Part shown: piece after piece, positions 1-7,122 of the stretch | Numbering within the stretch: the stretch's first letter is position 1 | Layout of the letters: each line of letters starts with the position of its first letter | Origin: UBA4658 sp002405485 | GTDB taxonomy: Bacteria; Planctomycetota; Phycisphaerae; Phycisphaerales; UBA1924 | Direction: 5' to 3' | Assembly: GCA_036823255.1 (NCBI GenBank) | Contig: DAISGC010000072.1 | Location: forward strand, 1 to 19,783 | Length of the DNA: 19,783 nt | The notes under the pieces: model-generated | Databases searched by the model: none | What the model saw: the letters and a program-made list of their open reading frames with translations, nothing else | Told to the model about the DNA's origin: nothing | Program-made: the position numbers and the translations under genes

Positions 1-560
1 GGGCCGGCGGGCACGGCGACGCCGGTCGGAACGCCATGCGCGGCGGTGCGGGTCAGCGGCGTGCCGGCGGTGGCGCCGGGGCTGGTGATGAAGTTCGCGC
101 CAACCCAGAACTCAGCAACCTGGGTCGTCGGAACGCCCTGCGAGTTGGTGTAGATGCGGACGCGGAACCCTTCGGCGCCGGCAGCCGGAGGCGTTCCCGT
201 GCCGGCGGGAGGCGTATCGGGCGGGCCGTAATAGCCCCACCAGCAGATGCTGGTCAGCGTGGTGGCCGGAACCTGGAAGTTGTCGGCGACGGCGAAGCTG
301 TTGGCGAACGACGAGTTGGACGCACGGGGGTCGGCGACCGCCAGCGTCGTGCGCTCCTGGCACTGGGTCGGGTCGATGGCGCACCCGTTGCCCGGGCCGC
401 GGGGCGCGAACCGGATCGGCACGCCGCCGGACGCAACGCCGCTGTCAACCTGGATGGCCTGCGGCTGCAGACCGGAGACGTTCTTGTCCGCCGAGGCGGC
501 CAGCGTGGTGCCGGCAACGCCGACAACACCCAATGTGAAAAGGGTACAAAGACGAACCAA
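1..560 (-). CDS. Secreted protein of unknown function, N-terminal part (runs off the window)
   Basis: The first 186 codons are visible; the C-terminus lies beyond base 1. I start it at TTG 560..558 because AGGAGG (572..567) stands 6 bases upstream and because this frame gives a clean signal peptide: Arg3, a hydrophobic stretch at about residues 4-20 and an A-S-A cleavage site at 22-24. The mature part is rich in Thr, Ala, Pro and Gly, with beta-strand-like pieces such as SFAVADNFQVP, ICWWGYYG and FRVRIYTN. This resembles the secreted, C-terminally anchored proteins (dockerin-like or PEP-CTERM-like) common in Phycisphaerae, but the anchoring end is not in the window, so this remains inference. 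Two Cys near residues 60-67 could form a disulfide after export. Function unknown; coding status and export are well supported. Confidence 0.75.
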   Translation of the reverse strand, partial: MVRLCTLFTLGVVGVAGTTLAASADKNVSGLQPQAIQVDSGVASGGVPIRFAPRGPGNGCAIDPTQCQERTTLAVADPRASNSSFANSFAVADNFQVPATTLTSICWWGYYGPPDTPPAGTGTPPAAGAEGFRVRIYTNSQGVPTTQVAEFWVGANFITSPGATAGTPLTRTAAHGVPTGVAVPAG

Positions 561-566
561 CGGACA

Positions 567-572
567 CCTCCT
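567..572 (-). promoter_or_regulatory. Shine-Dalgarno AGGAGG deciding the TTG start
   Basis: A perfect AGGAGG lies 6 bases before TTG 560. No ATG or GTG in the same frame has comparable support, so the site fixes an otherwise unexpected TTG start. Confidence 0.75.
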
Positions 573-612
573 GGGAAAAACAGCACACACCACGTGCTTG
601 CACTTTGAACAA

Positions 613-671
613 CCGCCAACTGGCGGAAAACGGGCACGATTTCGACATCCAAATCGTCAGGAATCGACGAT
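613..671 (-). promoter_or_regulatory. Structured leader with two mutually exclusive hairpins and a third stem
   Basis: Three inverted repeats lie in the proposed leader. The arms at 637-642 and 651-656 (CGATTT/AAATCG) form one stem. The arms at 653-658 and 666-671 (ATCGTC/GACGAT) form another and share bases 653-656 with the first, so both cannot form at once. A third compact stem is CCGCCA (613-618) with TGGCGG (621-626), closer to the gene. Stems are only 6 bp, so a regulatory role is inference; 613-626 could instead be a protein-binding palindrome. Confidence 0.3.
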
Positions 672-725
672 GTGAGGTCTCGGTTTGTGCAAGGATGCAC
701 AAGCGACCGTGGAGAAGATACAAGG

Positions 726-755
726 ATTTTGCTCGTCTGGTAGGCTATCTGTCAA
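726..755 (-). promoter_or_regulatory. Candidate sigma70-type promoter of the secreted-protein gene
   Basis: On the minus strand TTGACA (755..750) is followed after 18 bases by CAAAAT (731..726), a perfect -35 and a four-of-six -10. Transcription would begin near 719, giving a leader of about 160 bases before the TTG start at 560. Confidence 0.45.
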
Positions 756-952
756 TCTTTTCACAATACCGGGCTTGAAAACTGGAAAGTCGCATTTTGT
801 TTGGTCTCAGGCAGTGGGAGTCTCGGGGGCTTCCTTGATCCTGCTGGGACTTGGCGTGCGTTCGCGGGAGTTCCGGGGTCGGGGCTGGCACCCAGATCGG
901 TGGGGGTGCTGCGGCGCGGGCGCATTGCGTGGGTTGTCGGCGGGGTGGCTCG

Positions 953-958
953 TACCCT
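953..958 (+). promoter_or_regulatory. Possible -10 hexamer (TACCCT) close to the hisS start
   Basis: TACCCT lies 9 bases before the hisS ATG, and no Shine-Dalgarno sequence is visible. No good -35 is seen at 16-18 bases. If used, the transcript would have a leader of only a few bases. This is the weakest member of the series of start-proximal hexamers in this window. Confidence 0.3.
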
Positions 959-967
959 GTGTGAGCC

Positions 968-2332
968 ATGCCTGAAGCGACGCCGAGAGTTCCTGGTCAG
1001 CACGTCTTGCAACCACCCACGGGCACGCGCGACTTTTACCCCATCGAGCTCGCCCGCCTGCGCTTCATTCAGGATGCCTGGCGGAGGACCAGCATCACGC
1101 ACGGGTTTCAGGAGATCGACGGGCCGACGTTTGAGCACCTGGACCTGTACACGATCAAGAGCGGCGAGGGGATCGTCAGCGAGCTGTTCAGCTTTGAGCG
1201 GTTTCAGGGCGAGAAGCGGTTTGCGCTGCGCCCGGAGTTCACGCCGACGCTGGCCCGGCTGTATGCCAGCAAGGCGGCGTCGCTGCCCAAGCCGACCAAG
1301 TGGTTCTGGATGCAGAACTGCTTCCGGGCCGAACGGCCGCAGCGAGGGCGGCTGCGCGAGTTCTGCCAGTGGAACTGCGACATTCTGGGGACCGAGCCGA
1401 TCGGTTCGCCGGACCAAGAGCCCGAGGCGATGGCGCGGATGGATGCGGAGATCATCGCGACGTGCGTGGCGGGGCTGGAGAAGCTGGGGCTGAAGCCGAG
1501 CGATGTGAAGGTGAAGATCGGGCACCGGGCGGCGGTGGTGCACATGCTGACCGCCGGCGGGTGTCCGCTGGACAAGATCGACGCGGGGCTGGCGTGGCTC
1601 GATACCTACTTGAAGGTGGAGGAGCCGAAGTTTCGGGGGGCGGGCGCGGCTCTCGGGCTGAGCTCGGGCGCGATCGACCAGCTCATCGGCGTGCTGTTCA
1701 AGGGTGCCCAGGGCGAGCCGCCGCCGGCCGCCCGGCGTGTGCTGGAACTGGTCACGGAGCTGGGCATCGGCGACTGGTGCGTATTCGACTACTCGATCGT
1801 GCGCGGCTTGGCGTACTACACCGGCATGGTCTTTGAGGTCCACGAAGCCAGCGGGGCCGAGCGGGCGATCGCTGGCGGCGGGCGATACGACAAGCTCATT
1901 GAGCTCTTCGGCGGGCCGTCAACGCCTGCGGTCGGCTTCGGGATGGGCGATGTGGTGCTGTCGCTGGTGCTGCAGGATCGCGGGCTGATGCCGAGCGACA
2001 AGCAGATCGCTCGCGAGCTTGGGTTGCGCCCGGATGTGGTGGTGATTTCGAATGGGTCCGGCGAGAGCGACGCGGCGGTGACGCCGACGCTGGCCGCGCT
2101 GCGCAAGGCGGGCCTGCACGCGCGGCGGCCCTACAAGGCGACGAAGAACATCGGCAAGCTGCTGAAAGACGCGGCGGATCAGGATGCGCAGTACGCGATG
2201 ATCCTGGAAGATGGCGGCATGGTGACGATCAAGGACATGGACAAGAACGTGCAGAGGCCGGAGAAGGCGAAGCTGGCGGAAGTGGTGGGGTCGGTGCGGG
2301 TGTATCTGCCGGTGGGCGGACTTTCGGGCTGA
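968..2332 (+). CDS. hisS: Histidine--tRNA ligase
   Basis: Class II aminoacyl-tRNA synthetase that attaches histidine to tRNA-His in the cytoplasm. The 454 residues cover the whole enzyme. The N-terminal PPTGTRDFYP block is at about 16-25. The motif 2 region has CFRAERPQRGRLREF at about 118-132. The His-specific GLAYYTG is at 280-286, and motif 3 begins at GGGRYDKL (about 303-310) followed by GFGMG. A C-terminal anticodon-binding domain of about 100 residues starts near VVVISNG. The length is somewhat above the roughly 420-430 typical of E. coli-type enzymes. ATG 968 is chosen because homology begins shortly after it. It has no SD but a TACCCT hexamer just upstream. It faces the lipoprotein gene convergently, separated by paired palindromes. 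Identification is firm. Confidence 0.97.
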   Translation: MPEATPRVPGQHVLQPPTGTRDFYPIELARLRFIQDAWRRTSITHGFQEIDGPTFEHLDLYTIKSGEGIVSELFSFERFQGEKRFALRPEFTPTLARLYASKAASLPKPTKWFWMQNCFRAERPQRGRLREFCQWNCDILGTEPIGSPDQEPEAMARMDAEIIATCVAGLEKLGLKPSDVKVKIGHRAAVVHMLTAGGCPLDKIDAGLAWLDTYLKVEEPKFRGAGAALGLSSGAIDQLIGVLFKGAQGEPPPAARRVLELVTELGIGDWCVFDYSIVRGLAYYTGMVFEVHEASGAERAIAGGGRYDKLIELFGGPSTPAVGFGMGDVVLSLVLQDRGLMPSDKQIARELGLRPDVVVISNGSGESDAAVTPTLAALRKAGLHARRPYKATKNIGKLLKDAADQDAQYAMILEDGGMVTIKDMDKNVQRPEKAKLAEVVGSVRVYLPVGGLSG

Positions 2333-2347
2333 GCGCGATTCCGGTTC

Positions 2348-2427
2348 GTGGCACAGGCGTACCGCCTGTGCAGTTGTCAGATCACTCAGCAGCATGCAAA
2401 GGCACACAGGCGAGACGCCTGTGCCAC
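2348..2427. repeat. Paired REP/BIME-like palindromes between convergent gene ends
   Basis: The first palindrome has perfect 9-base arms (2351-2359 and 2363-2371, GCACAGGCG/CGCCTGTGC) around a TAC loop. The second has 8-base arms (2405-2412 and 2416-2423, CACAGGCG/CGCCTGTG) around AGA, extended past a two-base bulge to 2401-2425. The outermost arms, GTGGCACAGGCG (2348-2359) and CGCCTGTGCCAC (2416-2427), are also perfect 12-base complements, so the pair could fold into one long structure. They fill the 99-base gap between the stops of hisS and the convergent lipoprotein gene, where they could terminate transcription from both sides. I recall similar GGCACAGGCG palindromes as dispersed repeats in planctomycete and verrucomicrobial genomes; that is memory, not a search. 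Confidence 0.8.
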
Positions 2428-2431
2428 CAGG

Positions 2432-3067
2432 TCAGGGCTCTCCGCTCGGCGCGGTGTCCTTCGTCGGCGCCTGGAGCCCTTCGCCATCGAGAAAGTTGAT
2501 CGCCGGAGGCTGCAGGGCGTTGAACGACCAGAGGCGGTGGCTGGTGACGGTCCAGGGCTTGAGCCCGCCGCGGAGGCGGATGGTGATGCCCTGGGTGACG
2601 GGCTTGCCCTGATCGGTGAAGGCGACGCTGACGACGGGACGGACGATGTCGACCTTGGCGTCATCGCCGGAGACCCAGACACGGGAGACGTGATAGGTGG
2701 GGAGGTTCTCGTTGCCGGGGATCATCGGCTGGGCGCCGTTGCCGACGTTTCTCACGATGCGCTCGGCGATCATGCGGTTGAGCCCGCGGGGCATGTTGAT
2801 GGCAAAGTCGGTCGTCCCGAAGTTCCCCGCCGCGGGCTGGTTCCACTCGGCGTCGGCGTTGGGCGGATAGCGCGTGGTGACCCACTGCAGCGCGGCCGTC
2901 ATCACGGGCGGAAACGGGTCAGAGTTCACATTCGTGAACCCACGCTCGCCCTCCATGGGCGGATACACGTTGTGGCCAACGCAACCGGGAAGCACGGCGG
3001 CGGAGACCGCGGCCACGATGAGCAGTGCGGCGGAACGACGGGCTGAGATGAGTGGTCGAGAGATCAT
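2432..3067 (-). CDS. Putative lipoprotein of unknown function
   Basis: The product has 211 residues from ATG 3067. The N-terminus MISRPLISARRSAALL has basic residues, then a hydrophobic stretch, then the lipobox L-P-G-C at 26-29, so Cys29 should be lipidated and the protein anchored in the envelope. The mature part is globular, without obvious repeats, and includes Trp-rich and YHVSRVWVSGDDAKVDIVRPVV-like strands, suggesting a beta fold; I recognise no family. A longer start at 3136 would overlap the upstream gene and bury the signal sequence, so I reject it. The start follows the stop of the zinc-ribbon membrane gene by 16 bases, so the two are probably co-transcribed. No clear SD is seen, which leaves translational coupling as a possibility. 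Confidence 0.8.
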   Translation of the reverse strand: MISRPLISARRSAALLIVAAVSAAVLPGCVGHNVYPPMEGERGFTNVNSDPFPPVMTAALQWVTTRYPPNADAEWNQPAAGNFGTTDFAINMPRGLNRMIAERIVRNVGNGAQPMIPGNENLPTYHVSRVWVSGDDAKVDIVRPVVSVAFTDQGKPVTQGITIRLRGGLKPWTVTSHRLWSFNALQPPAINFLDGEGLQAPTKDTAPSGEP

Positions 3068-3083
3068 GGGGGATGGTACGACA

Positions 3084-3587
3084 TCAACGCGGACTGGCAA
3101 AGGTGCCGCTCGCAAACATGGACACCCACTTGACAAGTTCCAGAAGTGTGATCAGGCCGATGGACGCCGCAGCCCCGAAGAAGAGCTTTGGAAGTCGGGC
3201 GATGGTCTGGGCGTCGCGCACTTCGTCGCGGGCGCGCAGAGCGAGAGCGCAACCCGCCACGGCACAGATCGCGCCAGCAACCGTTGCCACCGCCTGCAAT
3301 AAACTCGCCGGATCGGCAAGCCGTTCGGTGTTGCTGCGAACGATCAACCAGATCATCGGCAGACTCTCAAGAACCAGCCAGGCGAGGGCTATGGCGAATG
3401 CCGTCAGGATCCAGGGCCGGGCGTGCCGAAACATGCGAGTGCCCACGAGCCCAAGCCGCAGCCGGTGCGCGCAGTTTGGACAGGTGTATGGCGGGCCCAC
3501 CCCCTCGACATGGACCTTGCACATTGGGCAGGTCACTTCGCGCTCATTCAGGAATCGATCAAGTATTTCGTCGCTTCCAGTCGGCAT
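3084..3587 (-). CDS. Zinc-ribbon membrane protein of unknown function
   Basis: A protein of 167 residues. Two CxxC knuckles at 20-23 (CPMC) and 36-39 (CPNC) make a short rubredoxin-like zinc ribbon. Three likely membrane segments follow, at roughly 55-82, 93-118 and 130-155. I do not recognise a named family; small zinc-ribbon plus transmembrane proteins of this kind are frequent in planctomycetes. The gene is divergent from ubiX, with 69 bases between starts, and lies 16 bases upstream of the lipoprotein gene on the same strand. The start at ATG 3587 has no strong SD. A role in sensing or membrane-protein handling cannot be read from the sequence. Confidence 0.75.
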   Translation of the reverse strand: MPTGSDEILDRFLNEREVTCPMCKVHVEGVGPPYTCPNCAHRLRLGLVGTRMFRHARPWILTAFAIALAWLVLESLPMIWLIVRSNTERLADPASLLQAVATVAGAICAVAGCALALRARDEVRDAQTIARLPKLFFGAAASIGLITLLELVKWVSMFASGTFASPR

Positions 3588-3656
3588 AACGCCAGTCTAC
3601 CGCCAGCCAATCCGCCAGTTTCGAAACCAATCCCTACGATCCACGAACACGCTCTT

Positions 3657-4334
3657 ATGAGTTCAACGCTCGGCCCAACCAACGGCTCCCTCGGCGGTCC
3701 GCCACCCCCGACCCTGTCGAACCCCAAGCGGATCGTGGTCGGCGTCTCCGGCGCGTCGGGCGCGGCGTACGCGCTCCGCTTGATCGAGCAACTGCTCATC
3801 CGCGGGCATGAGGTGCATCTGGTCGTCAGCGATTACGGCCGACGGCTGCTGTTTGATGAAGCCGGGATCACGCACCTGGACTTTGCGAACCTCTGCCCCA
3901 CCATCGCCGACGCCAAGGCCGCGGATCGGCTGGTGATTCATCCAAACAAGGACGTCGGCGCGGTCATCGCCTCGGGCTCATTCCTGCACGACGGGATGGT
4001 CGTGGTCCCCTGTTCGTCGACCAGCCTGGGCGCGATCGCCACCAGCAGCGGGAGCAATCTGCTGACGCGTGCGGCGATGGTGACGCTCAAGGAGCGTCGC
4101 CCGCTGATCTTGTGCCACCGCGAGACGCCGCTGAACCACATCGACATCATCAACTATCAGAACCTGTCGCTGGCGGGGGCGATCATCTGCCCGACCAATC
4201 CGGGGTTCTATCTGAAGCCGAAGACGATCGAAGAGATCGTGGACTTCATGGTGGGCAAGATCATGGATCTGCTGCGTGTGGAGCATGATCTCAAGACGCG
4301 GTGGGAGCACTCGGCCACGATTCAGGGGGCGTAA
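3657..4334 (+). CDS. ubiX: Flavin prenyltransferase UbiX
   Basis: UbiX joins a dimethylallyl group to reduced FMN to make prenylated FMN, the cofactor of UbiD-type decarboxylases. The 225 residues show the family signature throughout: RIVVGVSGASG at 25-35 (flavin-phosphate site), the PCSSTSLGAIATSSGSNLLTRAA region at about 117-139, RETPLN before the last third, and the C-terminal NPGFYLKPKTIEEIVDFMVG block. I use ATG 3657: an upstream extension to 3423 reads through the divergent gene and has no homology. About 24 Pro/Gly-rich residues precede the core, longer than usual. A TACGAT hexamer lies at 3635-3640, 16 bases from the ATG. No ubiD is in the window, so the client decarboxylase is elsewhere. 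Confidence 0.95.
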   Translation: MSSTLGPTNGSLGGPPPPTLSNPKRIVVGVSGASGAAYALRLIEQLLIRGHEVHLVVSDYGRRLLFDEAGITHLDFANLCPTIADAKAADRLVIHPNKDVGAVIASGSFLHDGMVVVPCSSTSLGAIATSSGSNLLTRAAMVTLKERRPLILCHRETPLNHIDIINYQNLSLAGAIICPTNPGFYLKPKTIEEIVDFMVGKIMDLLRVEHDLKTRWEHSATIQGA

Positions 4335-4432
4335 CTCGCGGCGAATCGGTGCGTGGCGAGGCCCCACATGGGCATCGCCGTCAGATGAACGTGCGCCGGG
4401 CTCGGGACGCCGGTTCTTCATGATTGCGGGTC

Positions 4433-4462
4433 TTGCAACTCTTGACGCGCCTGCGGTACGCT
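4433..4462 (+). promoter_or_regulatory. Candidate leaderless promoter of the six-helix zinc-ribbon gene
   Basis: TTGCAA (4433-4438), an 18-base spacer and TACGCT (4457-4462) are followed after only 6 bases by ATG 4469. Transcription would start at or next to the A of the ATG. No SD is present. Confidence 0.45.
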
Positions 4463-4468
4463 TTTCTC

Positions 4469-5419
4469 ATGTATCGCCTCGACGACAGAGCACCAGAACA
4501 GGTTCCGGAGCCGGTCGCGGAGAAGGTGCAGGAGGCGGTGCTGTGCGCCCGCTGCGGGTATGACCTTCGGGGATTGCGGGTGGATCAGCGGTGTCCGGAG
4601 TGCGCCGCGCCGGTCCGGAACTCCATGCGGGCTCAGGACCTGCAGTACGCCGCACCGGAGTTTCTGCAAGCCCTCATCCGGGGGTCGACGCTGGCGATGT
4701 GTTCGGCGATCGTGGCGTGCATCTGGATCGTGCTGGGCGTGATGCTTGTGCTCACGGTGATCAGCGCCGCGGCGGCCCGCGGCGGGGCCCCGCCCTCCGG
4801 GCTCATGGTAACGCTGGCCGTCGTGGGAACGATCGGGCCGGTGGCGTGTGGCGCACTCGGGGTGATCGGGTGGTGGCTGCTCACGACCAGAGATCCCGCG
4901 GCGGGCGGAAAGATCAAGGATGCGCGAATCCGCAAATCGATGCGCGTATGCACGGTGATCGTCGGCGCGTGCTGGCTGGCCACGTGCATCCCGGCGATCG
5001 CGCAGCCGCTCATGTCGCTTCCACCGGGCGTGTATGTCCCGCTGTCGGCGGGCCTCGGGTTTGCGCTGGCGATCGGGATCGTGACGATGCTGTTTCTCTC
5101 TTCGCGGCTCATGGATCGGCTGGCAAACCGGCTTCAGGACCAGCGGATCGGCCCCATGACGACCAACCAGAATCGCGCGGCGATCGGGGTGCTGCTGGCG
5201 GCGGGGCTGACGGCGCTGGGCTTCGCCACCCAGTTGGAGTTCTTTGTGGCGGTCGGGTTGCTGGGCACGATTGCGGCACTGGTCACGCTCATGATCCTGC
5301 ACGCGCGGGCGCTTGCGACGCTGCGCGAGGGGCTGATCTGCACCCGCGACGGCGAACCGATCCCGGGATCTTGGCGCGTCCGACGAACGTCGAACACCGA
5401 CATCCGCGACCTGCGATGA
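4469..5419 (+). CDS. Zinc-ribbon multi-pass membrane protein (CGYDLRGL type)
   Basis: A protein of 316 residues. An N-terminal zinc ribbon, CARCGYDLRGL at 26-36 and CPEC at 42-45, is followed by about six hydrophobic segments: roughly 70-98, 104-133, 150-172, 180-205 and two between 230 and 285. The CGYDLRGL...CPEC ribbon is a hallmark I associate with Planctomycetes, where it caps many membrane proteins of unknown role. A TTG start at 4424 would add 15 residues. ATG 4469 is preferred because the promoter-like TTGCAA-18-TACGCT ends 6 bases before it and the extension has no features. It converges on pyrE with 15 bases between stops. Function unknown. Confidence 0.8.
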   Translation: MYRLDDRAPEQVPEPVAEKVQEAVLCARCGYDLRGLRVDQRCPECAAPVRNSMRAQDLQYAAPEFLQALIRGSTLAMCSAIVACIWIVLGVMLVLTVISAAAARGGAPPSGLMVTLAVVGTIGPVACGALGVIGWWLLTTRDPAAGGKIKDARIRKSMRVCTVIVGACWLATCIPAIAQPLMSLPPGVYVPLSAGLGFALAIGIVTMLFLSSRLMDRLANRLQDQRIGPMTTNQNRAAIGVLLAAGLTALGFATQLEFFVAVGLLGTIAALVTLMILHARALATLREGLICTRDGEPIPGSWRVRRTSNTDIRDLR

Positions 5420-5434
5420 GCGGTCCGCAGCGCT

Positions 5435-6028
5435 TTACTCGGTGATCCCAAGGTCACGCTTGGTGAACAGCGCCTCAAAGGGCACGTTCGCGGCGAGCAT
5501 GTTCTCGCGAGCGCCCTCGAGGCGATCGCTCGTCGCGATCACGGCGACGATCTCGGCGCCCTGCTCCCGGAGCGCCTTCACCGCTTCCAGGGCCTGGCCC
5601 CCGGTGGTGGCCACGTCCTCCAGCAGGATCACCCGGTCGCCCGCGTTGAGCTTGCCCTCGAGCTGCTTGGCCGTGCCGTAGTCCTTCTTGGCGTTGCGGA
5701 CAAAGAGGCACGGCTTGCCGGTCTGCAAGGCGGCGGCGGTCACCAGCGGAATGCCCCCAAGCTCGGCCCCGGCAAGCCGGGTCACAGGTCGACCCGTGCG
5801 AGACTCGATCGCTCCGATGCGCTCGGCGAACATCGCCGAGAGCGGCCCGAGCACCTCCGGCCTGGTGCTGAACAGATACTTGTCCAGGTAGTAGGAACTC
5901 GTGCGGCCCGAACGCAGCGTGAACGTGCCACGAAGCAGGGCGGCGTCGGCGATCTGGCGGGCAAGGAGCTGGCGATCGACGGGGATCGGCGGCATCGTGC
6001 CGGCGGCAGGCGAGGTGTCCATGGGCAT
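5435..6028 (-). CDS. pyrE: Orotate phosphoribosyltransferase
   Basis: PyrE converts orotate and PRPP to orotidine monophosphate in de novo pyrimidine synthesis. The 197 residues show the family marks: TLRSGRTSSYYLDKY at about 37-51 (orotate side), the flexible-loop region FVRNAKKDYGT at 109-119 with Lys114 and Lys115, and the PRPP-binding motif VILLEDVATTGGQALEAV at 133-150. The start is ATG 6028, with a second ATG at 6022. TATGAT at 6040..6035 lies 6 bases before the first ATG, and no SD is visible, which favours a leaderless message from 6028. A longer frame upstream shows no homology. It is divergent from the secreted helical protein gene at 6136. Confidence 0.95.
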   Translation of the reverse strand: MPMDTSPAAGTMPPIPVDRQLLARQIADAALLRGTFTLRSGRTSSYYLDKYLFSTRPEVLGPLSAMFAERIGAIESRTGRPVTRLAGAELGGIPLVTAAALQTGKPCLFVRNAKKDYGTAKQLEGKLNAGDRVILLEDVATTGGQALEAVKALREQGAEIVAVIATSDRLEGARENMLAANVPFEALFTKRDLGITE

Positions 6029-6034
6029 GGTCCG

Positions 6035-6040
6035 ATCATA
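6035..6040 (-). promoter_or_regulatory. -10 hexamer of a likely leaderless pyrE promoter
   Basis: TATGAT on the minus strand (6040..6035) is five-of-six to consensus, and the ATG of pyrE begins after six bases, exactly where transcription would start. No convincing -35 is seen at 16-18 bases. Confidence 0.5.
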
Positions 6041-6135
6041 TGAACACCCGTGATGCCCCGGCGGCGTGCAATGCGTGGGGGATTGCGGCGTTGAGCGATC
6101 GTGACTCGTCGGTCGATGTGTGAAGGGAGCCAAGC

Positions 6136-7095
6136 ATGAACGGGCGCTTTGCGGGTCGTGGGATGTTGGGCGTGCTCGCCGCGGGCGGGGTGTGGTGCGG
6201 GTCGCTGGCGTTTGCGGGCGGGGACGACGCCACGGGCGACGACGCGGCGCCGCTCGCCGGGCCGAAGGTGGCAGAGCGTGCCTCGCGCAAGGCATCGATC
6301 GTGGAACGCGAGTTTGACGGCAAGCTCAAGCGGGTGGAGCAGCACCCGGTGCTCATGGCGCTGGACAGGATGGACCTGAGCGCACAGGAGCGGGCGAAGA
6401 TCGACCGGGTCCTCGCGGAGCGGAACGCGCAGCTCGACGGAATCGTGCGCGAGAATCTGCGCGATCTGATCGAGGCCGGATTGGCCAAGCAGGCCGGCGA
6501 TCAGGCGGCGGCCCAGGCCAAGTTCGCCGAACTCATGAAGAAGGCCCGCCCGTTTCTGGATCGAGGGCCGCTGCTGGGAGAGCTTCGTCCGGTGATGTCG
6601 CCCGAGAAGTTCCAGGAGCTCAAGGGTGCGGTGGATGAGTACGTCTCGGCCGCCGCGCAGGACTCGATGAACGCCCCCGGCGCAAAGCGGCAGAATCGGC
6701 TCGGCGCGACGATCGCGCAGGGGTTCGAGGGCTTTGGCCAGGAAGTCAAGGCCTCCTACGACCGGGTCTTTGCCAGCGGAGCGCGCGAGTTTGAAGACCT
6801 CATCAAGCACCTGGATCTGACGCCCGAGCAGGAGTCGAAGGTTCGGCAGAAGGTGCAGGGGCTGGTGGAGCGGACGTACGGCAAGCCGACCAAGCGGCAG
6901 CAGATCCGCGTGTTTCTGGACGTCTATGCCGAGCTCACGCCCGAGCAGCGCAAGAAGCTCAGCGAGCGGATCGGCGCCGAGCAGCGGGCCGAGCGGTCCC
7001 TGCGCCGGAGCGGGGGCGTCGTCGGGGGCGGGGGGGATGCGGCAGAGCCCGACGCGATGCGGCCCATGTCGGATGAACCCGACGACGCGCCGTGA
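6136..7095 (+). CDS. Secreted helical protein with LTPEQ motifs
   Basis: A protein of 319 residues. It has a signal peptide with Arg4 and Arg8, a hydrophobic core at about 9-24 and an A-F-A cleavage site at 25-27. The mature chain is almost entirely charged, Ala-rich predicted helix, with LTPEQ at 228-232 and 267-271, the short motif seen in periplasmic Spy/CpxP-like 'LTxxQ' proteins. The C-terminal tail is Gly-, Asp- and Pro-rich and looks disordered. AAGGGAG (6123-6129) stands 6 bases before ATG 6136. The next gene begins 27 bases downstream and has the same architecture, so the two look like diverged tandem copies. A periplasmic chaperone or stress-sensor role is only an analogy. Confidence 0.8.
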   Translation: MNGRFAGRGMLGVLAAGGVWCGSLAFAGGDDATGDDAAPLAGPKVAERASRKASIVEREFDGKLKRVEQHPVLMALDRMDLSAQERAKIDRVLAERNAQLDGIVRENLRDLIEAGLAKQAGDQAAAQAKFAELMKKARPFLDRGPLLGELRPVMSPEKFQELKGAVDEYVSAAAQDSMNAPGAKRQNRLGATIAQGFEGFGQEVKASYDRVFASGAREFEDLIKHLDLTPEQESKVRQKVQGLVERTYGKPTKRQQIRVFLDVYAELTPEQRKKLSERIGAEQRAERSLRRSGGVVGGGGDAAEPDAMRPMSDEPDDAP

Positions 7096-7111
7096 TGAGC
7101 GGGGCCCCCGG

Positions 7112-7117
7112 TATCAT
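7112..7117 (+). promoter_or_regulatory. -10-like hexamer (TATCAT) 5 bases before the next ATG
   Basis: TATCAT is followed by five bases and ATG 7123. No SD is present. It lies in the 27-base gap after the preceding gene, so the second paralogue may have its own leaderless promoter as well as read-through. Confidence 0.4.
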
Positions 7118-7122
7118 CGGTC

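Larger units (their letters stand above)
561..967. other. Divergent intergenic region between the secreted-protein gene and hisS
   Basis: This stretch of 407 bases holds no convincing gene. On the minus strand it contains a promoter candidate (755..726), a leader of about 160 bases with three small inverted repeats (613-671), and the SD of the secreted-protein gene. On the plus side, bases 760-967 lead into hisS and contain a weak hairpin (888-893 pairing with 904-909) and a TACCCT hexamer at 953. Open frames here have no recognisable protein features. Confidence 0.6.

Noticed and set aside
254..700. A minus-strand frame beginning at ATG 700 and running through the leader into the secreted-protein gene
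   Set aside because: It has no SD and turns Arg/Pro/Ser-rich downstream; the overlapping frame from TTG 560 has an ideal SD and a signal peptide.
888..909. A GCACCC/GGGTGC hairpin before hisS as a possible riboregulator or T-box
   Set aside because: Only 6 bp with a 10-base loop and no T-box-like conserved elements; expected by chance at this GC content.
685..975. A 96-codon plus-strand frame upstream of hisS
   Set aside because: No SD, Gly/Arg/Trp-rich composition, no recognisable feature, and overlap with the hisS start.
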